NCBI RefSeq assembly: GCF_000014185.1
Contig: NC_008148.1
Location: 1,116,001 to 1,180,000 of the forward strand
Length of the DNA: 64,000 nucleotides
From: Rubrobacter xylanophilus DSM 9941
Lineage (GTDB): Bacteria > Actinomycetota > Rubrobacteria > Rubrobacterales > Rubrobacteraceae
Reading direction: 5' to 3'
The position numbers were made by a program, and so were the translations under genes. Numbering within the stretch: the stretch's first letter is position 1; every line of letters starts with the position of its first letter. Positions 58,321 through 64,000 of the stretch are shown here, in pieces. The notes beneath the pieces are model-generated. The model saw nothing but the letters and a program-made list of their open reading frames with translations. It was not told the DNA's origin and made no database searches.

Positions 58321-58734
58321 GTGTCCTTCAGGCGCAGGACGAGACAGCGGGAGGCGATCCTCGCGGCTTTGCGCGACGCGCCGGGGCCGCTCTCCGCGGC
58401 CCGGATCCGGGAGGCCGCGGAGCGCGAGGCGCCGGGGCTCGGCCGGGCGACCGTCTACCGCGCCCTGCGGACGCTGCGGGAGGAGGGGCTCGTCTCGGTG
58501 GTGGAGCTGCCGGGGGAGGAGCCGCTCTACGAGAGCTCCGGGCGGGGCGAGCACCACCACTTCCGCTGCCGGGGGTGCGGCAGCATCCTGGATTTGCCCG
58601 GCGCGCTCCTGCGGGTGCCCGCGGGCACGCTGCTCCCCGGCGGGCACAGGGTGGAGGAGTGCAGCCTGCTGCTCAGCGGGAGCTGCGGCGAGTGCCTCAG
58701 CCGAGAAGGGCGAACCAGAGGCCCAGGAGGATGA
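58321..58734 (+). CDS. Second Fur-family regulator
   Basis: 137 aa, GTG start. Winged helix (RRRTRQREAILAALRDAPG, GRATVYRALRTLREEGL) and metal domain GEHHHFRCRGCGSILDL with CSLLLSGSCGECLS, again two CxxC pairs. It closes the zinc operon and may be Zur, PerR-like or a modulator; sequence does not decide. Its 3' end overlaps the convergent rhomboid gene by 38 nt. Confidence 0.9.
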   Translation: MSFRRRTRQREAILAALRDAPGPLSAARIREAAEREAPGLGRATVYRALRTLREEGLVSVVELPGEEPLYESSGRGEHHHFRCRGCGSILDLPGALLRVPAGTLLPGGHRVEECSLLLSGSCGECLSREGRTRGPGG

Positions 58735-59326
58735 CCTCCGCCCCCAGCGTCAGGGCCACGGGCCCCAGCACCGAGGAGGTCTTCGGGCGGCCCCAGCCGA
58801 CGGGCGCCATCAGCCAGCCGAAGGCGAGCCCGCCCGCCAGCCCCCCGAGGTGGGCGGTGTTGCTCACCCCCGGCACCGAGAAGCCCAGCCAGAGGTTGAG
58901 GGCCAGGAGGATGAGGAGCTGCCGGATCAGGGGGTTCTGCCAGGAGAAGGTGCCCCGCCGCAGGGCGTAGCCCAGCACCCCCCCGAGCAGGCCGAAGATG
59001 GCCCCCGAGGCCCCGACCGCGGGCTGGGCGAAGCCGCCGAAGTACAGGTAGGCTATGCCCGAGGAGAGCCCGCTGAGCATGTACAGGGCGAAGAAGCGCA
59101 GCCTGCCGAAGGCCGTCTCCGCGAAGCTGCCGAGAAAGTAGAGCGAGAGCATGTTCAGCGCGAGGTGGATGAACCCGGCGTGCAGGAACATGCTGGTGAG
59201 CAGCCGCCACACCTCGCCCCGGGCGACGAAGAGGGGGACGAGGGCCCCGCGGGCGAGCACCTCGGGCGGCTGGGTCATAAGCGCCACGTTCCACGGGACG
59301 CCGGCGGCGGCCCCCGCTGCGGCCAC
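58697..59326 (-). CDS. Rhomboid-family intramembrane serine protease
   Basis: 209 aa from GTG 59326, but the frame is open to ~59407 and encodes a further helix (LPVTFSLILACALVYAG) needed for a six-helix rhomboid; only CTG codons (59359, 59353) are available there, so the start may be non-standard. Active-site Ser in VGASGAIFGLLGG and His in SNTAHLGGLAGGLAFG; the HAGFIHLALNM loop helix is present. Cleaves membrane-spanning substrates. Confidence 0.88.
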   Translation of the reverse strand: MAAAGAAAGVPWNVALMTQPPEVLARGALVPLFVARGEVWRLLTSMFLHAGFIHLALNMLSLYFLGSFAETAFGRLRFFALYMLSGLSSGIAYLYFGGFAQPAVGASGAIFGLLGGVLGYALRRGTFSWQNPLIRQLLILLALNLWLGFSVPGVSNTAHLGGLAGGLAFGWLMAPVGWGRPKTSSVLGPVALTLGAEVILLGLWFALLG

Positions 59327-59396
59327 CCCGGCGTAGACGAGAGCGCAGGCCAGGATCAGGGAGAAGGTTACGGGGAGCCCGGAGAGGCCGCTCCGG

Positions 59397-59852
59397 CTAA
59401 CGGCGCCTCACCTCGCGGACGGCGTCTCCGACCTGCACCTTGGAGAGGTCCTTGAGCGGGCCTCCGAGCATGGACTCCAGCTCCTCCTCGTCGTCCCCGC
59501 CGGAGGGGCCCATCCCGAAGGTGCGGATGTGCACCCCGCCCTCGCCGAACATCTGGCTGAAGATCCGCTGCAGGTTCTCCTGCATCTCGCCGAGGTCCAT
59601 CACGCCGAAGGGCGTGGCCGGTCCCTGCAGCCGGGCGATGGAGAACCGCTCCCGCACCTCGGTCACCTCGGCGCGGGCCTTCACGTCCTCCACGGTGCCC
59701 AGGGTCTCGCCGGTGTCCGGGTCCCAGACCTCCTCGCCCTCGGGGGAGAAGACCTCGAAGAGCATCCCCGGGCGGACCCCGGCGTCGCGCCCGCGGTTGA
59801 TGACGATGGTGTTGTTGGCGAGGACCTTGGCCACCTTGCCCTCGATCGCCAT
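59397..59852 (-). CDS. Hypothetical soluble protein
   Basis: 151 aa, ATG behind GGAGGTGATCGTCCG. The first ~70 residues read MAIEGKVAKVLANNTIVINR, PGMLFEVFSP and VTEVRERFSIARL, a strand-rich pattern resembling the C-terminal domain of FlgT-like proteins, followed by an acidic linker and a strand ending in VGDAVREVRRR. No membrane helix. Function not established; no flagellar genes are seen. Confidence 0.6.
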   Translation of the reverse strand: MAIEGKVAKVLANNTIVINRGRDAGVRPGMLFEVFSPEGEEVWDPDTGETLGTVEDVKARAEVTEVRERFSIARLQGPATPFGVMDLGEMQENLQRIFSQMFGEGGVHIRTFGMGPSGGDDEEELESMLGGPLKDLSKVQVGDAVREVRRR

Positions 59853-59928
59853 CGGACGATCACCTCCGCTCTGGAGCGTCCAGCATCCGGAAGATTATAT
59901 CCCCCCGGCGCGAAGGCCGCGGGCGGGC

Positions 59929-59934
59929 TAGAAT
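59929..59934 (+). promoter_or_regulatory. -10 box of endonuclease IV
   Basis: TAGAAT in GGGCTAGAATCTCC ends 12 nt before the ATG at 59947, with no ribosome-binding sequence between: near-leaderless. Confidence 0.6.
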
Positions 59935-59946
59935 CTCCGGGTCCGG

Positions 59947-60816
59947 ATGTCGGGAAGAAGCAACAGCATCGGGCGGCACCTGCCCACCTCGGGGGGGCTT
60001 AAGCGGACGCTCGAGCGGGCCGCACAGCTGGGCTGCGAGGCGCTGCAGATCTTCGTCTCCAACCCGCAGGGCTGGGCGCCGCCGCCGGAGCGCCCGGACG
60101 CCGGGGTGCTCGCGCGGGGGAAGCTCGGCGCGGGCCTCTGCCCGGTGGTGGCGCACGCGAAGTACCTGATCAACCTGTCCTCCCCGGACGGGGAGCTGCG
60201 GGAGCGGTCGGTGCGCGCTCTGGCGGCGGAGCTCGTCGCCGCCGGGCGGCTGGGGGCGGACCTGGTGGTGGTGCACGCCGGGAGCCACGGCGGCGAGGGC
60301 GAGGAGCGGGGGATGGAGCGGCTCGCCCGCGGCCTCGACGCCGCCCGCGGGCTCGCCGCCTCCCTGGGCGGGCGCGCCGCGGAGCCGGTGGTGGAGAACT
60401 CCTGCGGGGCGGGGACCCAGCTGTGCTCCTCGTTCGCCGCGCTGGGGAGGCTCGCCCGGCTCGCCGGGGTGCGGGTCTGCGTGGACACCGCCCACGCCTT
60501 CGTCGCGGGCTACGACCTCTCCACCCCCGAGGGGGCGGCGGGGGTCGCCGGGGAGCTGGGGGAGCACCTGGACGGCAGGGTGGCCCTGCTGCACCTCAAC
60601 GACGCCAGAAACGGCCTCGGCAGCCGCCGCGACGGGCACGCGAAGGTGGGGGAGGGCAGGATCCCGCCCGGCTCCTTCGCCGCCCTCTTCGCCGCCCTGC
60701 CCGGCCTCCCGGCGGTGATGGAGACCCCCTACGGCACCCCGGAGGAGGACGCCCGGGAGATAGAGCGGGTCAAGGAGCTCGCCGGCGGGTTGCGCGGGTC
60801 GCCGGGCGGGATATAG
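59947..60816 (+). CDS. nfo: Endonuclease IV (AP endonuclease)
   Basis: 289 aa TIM barrel that cuts 5' of abasic sites. Trinuclear zinc ligands are visible: His in VAHAKYLINL, His in VVVHAGSHGG, Glu in VVENSCG, DTAH in CVDTAHAFVAGYD, His in LLHLNDARN, DGH in RRDGHAKVGEG, Glu in VMETPYG. N terminus begins IGRHLPTSGGL. Fits the Rubrobacter-like habit of strong DNA repair, though that is context, not proof. Confidence 0.95.
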   Translation: MSGRSNSIGRHLPTSGGLKRTLERAAQLGCEALQIFVSNPQGWAPPPERPDAGVLARGKLGAGLCPVVAHAKYLINLSSPDGELRERSVRALAAELVAAGRLGADLVVVHAGSHGGEGEERGMERLARGLDAARGLAASLGGRAAEPVVENSCGAGTQLCSSFAALGRLARLAGVRVCVDTAHAFVAGYDLSTPEGAAGVAGELGEHLDGRVALLHLNDARNGLGSRRDGHAKVGEGRIPPGSFAALFAALPGLPAVMETPYGTPEEDAREIERVKELAGGLRGSPGGI

Positions 60817-60819
60817 AAT
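60790..60819 (+). promoter_or_regulatory. Leaderless promoter of the XRE gene
   Basis: TTGCGC (60790-60795), 18-nt spacer, TAGAAT (60814-60819), then 6 nt to ATG 60826. The promoter lies in the last codons of nfo and has no Shine-Dalgarno site after it. Confidence 0.72.
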
Positions 60820-60825
60820 CTAACC

Positions 60826-61125
60826 ATGACCGCCGTCGAGATAACCCCAACGCGCAGAAAGGGAGAGCTCCTCGCCGCCATAGGCGAGACCCTGCGGGCC
60901 GAGCGCACGAGCCGCGGTCTGACGCTCAAGCAGGTCGCGCAGGGGGCGCACGTCTCGGTCTCCTACCTGGCCGAGATAGAGCGCGGGGAGAAGGATCCCT
61001 CCTCCAGGGTCCTGGAGAGCATCGCCGCCGGCCTGGACATGGAGGTGAGCGAGCTCCTGATCAAGATAGCCGCCACCCTGGAGCCTGCGCCGGTGGTCCC
61101 GGTCACGGAGTCGCTGGCCGCCTGA
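60826..61125 (+). CDS. XRE-family helix-turn-helix regulator (ClgR-like)
   Basis: 99 aa. The HTH (residues ~18-62) reads TLRAERTSRGLTLKQVAQGA, then VSYLAEIERGEKDPSSRVLE and SIAAGLDMEVSELL, matching the ClgR-type XRE group that controls Clp proteolysis in actinobacteria. Short Ala/Pro tail (EPAPVVPVTESLAA). No clp gene is nearby, so the target is inferred from family only. Confidence 0.85.
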   Translation: MTAVEITPTRRKGELLAAIGETLRAERTSRGLTLKQVAQGAHVSVSYLAEIERGEKDPSSRVLESIAAGLDMEVSELLIKIAATLEPAPVVPVTESLAA

Positions 61126-61182
61126 AGCCTGTCCGCCGCTCTTTGCAGATGTCCGTCCCTCGGCGTGCCCCGCGCACACACG

Positions 61183-61272
61183 AGAGGGGCTGCGGTTCGT
61201 CCGGGGGAAGGGGATGGAACGTACGCGGCGCAGCCCCTCTTTTCCAGAGCCCCGGGCCGGGGAGGCCCGGGG
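61183..61272. terminator. Two hairpins in the xre 3' spacer
   Basis: AGAGGGGCTGCG (61183-61194) pairs perfectly with CGCAGCCCCTCT (61229-61240) and is followed by TTTT, as in a terminator, with a 34-nt loop. Then CCCCGGGCC (61250-61258) pairs with GGCCCGGGG (61264-61272), loop GGGGA. The first probably ends the xre transcript; a structured small RNA is possible. The 250-nt spacer also holds two GGTTACAG repeats near 61331 and 61352. Confidence 0.65.
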
Positions 61273-61376
61273 GCGTCTCGCCTGGACCGAAGGGGGGATG
61301 GTCCATTGCCCGCCAGCATAGCGGGGCTGGGTTACAGGACGGGAAAGCGACGGTTACAGTTGGGTAACGGTTTTTC

Positions 61377-61670
61377 TCAGGGGTCGCGGTTCTCGGGGTT
61401 CTCGAGGCCCTCGAGGATGGGGCCGAGCTCCCGGTCGCGGGCGGCCTCGAACTCCTCGAGGCTCCCGGAGCGCCGGGCGATCTCCGCGAGCCGCCCGGAG
61501 AGCCCGCTGCCGCCGGTGGCGGCGAGGGTGCGCCAGGCTAGCAGCCGGTAGACGCGGCCGAGGGGCTCTTCCGCCCCCCGCTCGAGCAGCTCCTCCAGCG
61601 CGGCGTGCAGGGCCCGGGCCTCCTCGGCCGAGAGCTCCAGCCTCACCCGGCCGGAGGGCTCGCCGCTCAC
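61377..61670 (-). CDS. Small hypothetical helical protein
   Basis: 97 aa, GTG 61670 overlapping the upstream gene by 4 nt (GTGA). Helical, acidic and Leu/Glu-rich (ARALHAALEELLERGAEEPL, LGRVYRLLAWRTLAA). No known domain. Probably co-translated with the HTH protein at 61667. Function unknown. Confidence 0.6.
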   Translation of the reverse strand: MSGEPSGRVRLELSAEEARALHAALEELLERGAEEPLGRVYRLLAWRTLAATGGSGLSGRLAEIARRSGSLEEFEAARDRELGPILEGLENPENRDP

Positions 61671-62014
61671 CGGGCCTTCTCCAGGTAGATCCTGTCCTGG
61701 GTGACGATGAGCTGGAGGTCGGCGGGGTCGCGCCGCAGGTAGTCTTTCCACTCCTCCGTGAAGACCTCGGAGTCCCTGGCATCGGTCTTTATGAGGATGC
61801 CGCCCTCCGCCAGGTCCAGGATCGCCCGGTGCTCGGAGAGCTGCCCGCGCCGCACCGGGTCCCGGCGGTAGATGGAGTTCCTGGAGCGGAAGCTCTGCAC
61901 GCTGGAGGGCGTGGTGTTGAGCTCCTGGGCGATCCACTCGTCGCTCCTGCCCTCGTCCACCCAGCGCCGGATCTTCGCGGCGTGCGGCTTTAAGGCTACC
62001 CTTCTGCTTCCCAA
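61667..62014 (-). CDS. Putative HTH-containing hypothetical protein
   Basis: 115 aa. N-terminal half looks like a homeodomain-type helix-turn-helix: KIRRWVDEGRSDEWIAQELN and TTPSSVQSFRSRNSIYRRDP (residues ~14-53). The C-terminal half (GGILIKTDARDSEVFTEEW, DLQLIVTQDRIYLEKAR) is strand-rich. Could be a regulator; no target visible. Shares a GTGA overlap with the next gene. Confidence 0.6.
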   Translation of the reverse strand: MGSRRVALKPHAAKIRRWVDEGRSDEWIAQELNTTPSSVQSFRSRNSIYRRDPVRRGQLSEHRAILDLAEGGILIKTDARDSEVFTEEWKDYLRRDPADLQLIVTQDRIYLEKAR

Positions 62015-62066
62015 GATGCCCAGCTCCTTTGCCCCAAGGTTGCCTTATAGTTTTTATGTGCCTCCT

Positions 62067-63083
62067 TTATTTTACACCAAGCCCTCGGGTGTCCCGAGAG
62101 AGGAGGCGGAGGATCTCCTCTGCGGCGCCGAGGCCGGAGAGGGCCGCGCCCTCAATGCGGGCGCCGCGGAAGGCGTCGCCGCAGAAGAGCAGCGGCGGGT
62201 CGCGCCGGGCGAGGAGGGCGGGGCCGGGATGGCCCCGGGCGACCCAGCTGTGGGGCCAGCGCTTTAGGCGGTGCGCGCGGAGGCGGGGGCGCAGGTCGGT
62301 GCCGAGCGCCTCCCCCGCGGCCCGCAGCAGCGTTCCGGCGGCCTCTCCCTCCGGGGCGGCGTAGTTCTCCCGGCTGAAGCGCGGCGAGGCGTGCACCGTG
62401 AGGGCGTGGCGGGGCGAGATGCCCTTGCGGCGGTTGTCCGAGATCCAGTCCACCGCCTCCGAGCGCACCTGCATCCCGCCGGGCTCCGGGACGACCGGCG
62501 GCCCGTCGTCGAGCAGCACGAGCAGGGCGAGGCAGGGGTCGTAGGCGATGCCGGCGAGCTCGCGCTCCGCCCCTTCCGGGAGGCTCCCGGGCTCCGGTAT
62601 CCGGCGGGCCTCGGGGGCGGGGGGCGTGAGCAGGAGCGACCGGGCCCGGAGGACGCCGCCGCCGGCGAGGCGCAGCTCCCAGCCCCCTTCCCGGGGGGCG
62701 GCGGAGAGCACCCCGCACCCGCAGCGCACGGGAAGCCCGCGGGCGAGGTGGGCGGCGAGCCGGGCCATCCCCCCGGCGGCGCGGTAGCGGGGGTGGCCGT
62801 CGGGCTCGTAGCGGCCCGACGCGTCGGCCCAGCCGCGCGACCACTCCGCGGCGACGCCGCTCTCTAGCCACCCCCGCACGATCCCGGCGAACCTCTCGCT
62901 CCGCACGGTGAAGAACTGTGCGCCCGTGTCCAGGATCGCCCCGTCGAGGCGGCGGGTGGCGAGCCTCCCTCCCGGCTCCGGGGCCGCCTCCAGCACGAGC
63001 ACCTCGAGGCCCGCCTCCGCCAGCCCGCGCGCCGCGAGCAGGCCGGAGACCCCTGCCCCGACGATGGCGCAGTCCGGGGTCAT
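62067..63083 (-). CDS. FAD/NAD(P)-dependent oxidoreductase, renalase-like
   Basis: 338 aa. N-terminal FAD motif AIVGAGVSGLLAARGLAEAGLE and GGRLATRRLDG, then ILDTGAQFFTV, as in renalase and related amine-oxidase-fold flavoproteins. C-terminal FAD region LLFCGDAFRGARIEGAAL. Bacterial members oxidise misreduced NAD(P)H isomers or unknown substrates. Overlaps the HDAC-family gene by 4 nt. Confidence 0.82.
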   Translation of the reverse strand: MTPDCAIVGAGVSGLLAARGLAEAGLEVLVLEAAPEPGGRLATRRLDGAILDTGAQFFTVRSERFAGIVRGWLESGVAAEWSRGWADASGRYEPDGHPRYRAAGGMARLAAHLARGLPVRCGCGVLSAAPREGGWELRLAGGGVLRARSLLLTPPAPEARRIPEPGSLPEGAERELAGIAYDPCLALLVLLDDGPPVVPEPGGMQVRSEAVDWISDNRRKGISPRHALTVHASPRFSRENYAAPEGEAAGTLLRAAGEALGTDLRPRLRAHRLKRWPHSWVARGHPGPALLARRDPPLLFCGDAFRGARIEGAALSGLGAAEEILRLLSRDTRGLGVK

Positions 63084-63985
63084 CCGCTCCCTGCGGCGTG
63101 CAGCGCCGCCGCCCGCAGCACCGAGTTAAGGTGTATCTCCACGGTGTCCGAGATGTCGCGGGCGTAGCCCCCCGCCATCGTGACCGCCACCGGGACGCCC
63201 CGCCCCCGGCAGCCCTCCAGCACGATCCTGTCCCGCTCCGCCAGCCCCTCCTTGCTCACCGCCAGGCGTCCCAGCCGGTCGCCCGCGAAGGGGTCGGCGC
63301 CGGCCAGGTAGACGGCGAGCTGTGGCCGGAAGCCCTCGAGCACCCGCTCCAGCCCCTCCGAGAGGGCCTCGAGGAAGGCCCCGTCGTCGGCGCCGTCCGG
63401 CAGCCCGACGTCCAGGTCGCTCCTCCCCTTCCGGAAGGGGTAGTTCTTCTCGCCGTGCACCGAGAAGGTGAACACCGAGCCGTCGGCGGCGAAGATCGCC
63501 GCCGTCCCGTCGCCCTGGTGCACGTCGGTGTCGATCACGGCCGCTCGCTCCACCAGGCCCGCCGCCTGCACCGCCCGTATCGCGACCGCCGCGTCGTTGA
63601 AGACGCAGAAGCCCTCGCCCCGGTCGGCGAAGGCGTGGTGGGTGCCGCCCGCCAGGTTGGCGGCGATCCCCTCCTCCAGCGCGGCCAGGCAGGCGTCGAT
63701 GGTCCCGCCCGCGGCCCTCCGCGAGCGCTCCACGAGCCGCTCCGACCAGGGGAAGCCCAGGCGCCGGAGCTCCTGTTTGCCCAGCGAGCCCGAGACCACC
63801 CGCCGCAGGTAGGAGGGGCTGTGGGCGCGCAAAAGATCTTCGTCCTTCGCCCGGCGGGGCTCCCGCAGCCCGCCGGAGGCCCGGCCGGCGGCCACCCGCT
63901 CGCGCAGCATGGCGTACTTGCGCATGGGGAAGCGGTGCCCCTCCGGGAGGGGTATCACGTAGCTGTCGCTGTAGAATACCCTCAT
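63080..63985 (-). CDS. Histone-deacetylase-family (acetoin-utilisation-like) amidohydrolase
   Basis: 301 aa zinc amidohydrolase. Landmarks: GGTHHAFADRGEGFCVFND (His-His and Asp), IDTDVHQGDGTAAIF (metal Asp/His), YLAGADPFAGDRLG and TMAGGYARDISDTV. Similar bacterial proteins (AcuC/HdaH-type) remove acetyl groups from small amines or proteins. Its ATG shares CATG with the divergent gene that starts at 63984. Follows the renalase-like gene's start in one operon. Confidence 0.9.
   Translation of the reverse strand: MRVFYSDSYVIPLPEGHRFPMRKYAMLRERVAAGRASGGLREPRRAKDEDLLRAHSPSYLRRVVSGSLGKQELRRLGFPWSERLVERSRRAAGGTIDACLAALEEGIAANLAGGTHHAFADRGEGFCVFNDAAVAIRAVQAAGLVERAAVIDTDVHQGDGTAAIFAADGSVFTFSVHGEKNYPFRKGRSDLDVGLPDGADDGAFLEALSEGLERVLEGFRPQLAVYLAGADPFAGDRLGRLAVSKEGLAERDRIVLEGCRGRGVPVAVTMAGGYARDISDTVEIHLNSVLRAAALHAAGSG
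63972..63977 (+). promoter_or_regulatory. Leaderless -10 box inside the HDAC-family gene
   Basis: TAGAAT (63972-63977) ends 6 nt before the plus-strand ATG at 63984 and lies in the first codons of the divergent HDAC-family gene, so each gene's transcription runs over the other's control region. Confidence 0.6.
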
Positions 63986-64000
63986 GGCCCTCGCGAGAAG
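63984..64000 (+). CDS. Start of a divergent gene, cut by window edge
   Basis: ATG 63984 opens a frame MALAR that runs off the end after 17 nt. The TAGAAT box 6 nt upstream and the CATG overlap with the HDAC-family start make a real leaderless gene likely. Its identity cannot be told. Confidence 0.45.

Overview
This is a very GC-rich, gene-dense chromosomal window of about 64 kb. Gene content points to a Rubrobacter-like actinobacterium, close to R. xylanophilus: archaeal-type ProRS, class E sortases, HisZ with a short HisG, a non-adenylylated type GlnA, and many GTG/TTG starts. This is inferred from protein character, not from a database search. About 73 protein genes are supported. I saw no rRNA, tRNA, CRISPR array, insertion sequence or prophage, and no gene-free gap longer than about 270 bases. 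The intergenic spaces that do exist carry regulatory or terminator structures.

Layout. 1-1136: end of a type III polyketide synthase and its methyltransferase. 1182-3957: serS and proS. 4079-5011: a secreted double-psi-barrel-like protein. 5021-9851: a SAM-I riboswitch ahead of metX-lysC-hom-asd, the whole route from aspartate to O-acetylhomoserine. 9957-14557: small genes and dnaE. 14647-18914: amino-acid permease, M32 carboxypeptidase and type II NADH dehydrogenase. 18947-23997: hisZ-G-D-B-H-A in one tightly overlapped operon. 24107-29263: an RTX-like secreted protein, PBP1A, malic enzyme and a (2Fe-2S) thioredoxin-like protein with an altered ligand set. 29260-35859: a second NDH-2-like protein, hydrolase, GNAT, an ABC-2 exporter and sortase 1. 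35887-40268: a six-gene minus-strand operon (pepA, MBL hydrolase, moaB, small protein, dual-specificity-like phosphatase, ADP-ribosylglycohydrolase). 40415-44064: glnA, membrane protein and YbdK-type ligase. 44169-48302: peroxiredoxin, a TIM-barrel-like envelope protein, a CitG-like protein, and a two-domain CbiX next to a separate Fe-S protein. 48434-55282: BON protein, phosphohexomutase, CPBP protease, sortase 2, PBP2 and lgt. 55300-58734: a zinc-uptake cluster fur-znuA-znuC-znuB-fur behind a palindromic operator. 58697-64000: rhomboid, endonuclease IV, XRE regulator, small proteins, renalase-like oxidoreductase, HDAC-family hydrolase and the first bases of a divergent gene.

Cross-cutting patterns. 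Many genes have a -10 box (TAGAAT, TAGTAT, TAAGAT, TATCAT) ending only 6-12 nt before the start codon, so leaderless or near-leaderless mRNAs should be common. Two divergent gene pairs share an identical 12-mer core promoter in which opposite-strand -10 boxes overlap or nearly do. Convergent pairs often overlap by exactly 4 or 8 nt at their stop codons. Within operons, 1-4 nt start/stop overlaps (GTGA, TTGA) are the rule. The long antisense open frames are GC-driven shadows and are left out.
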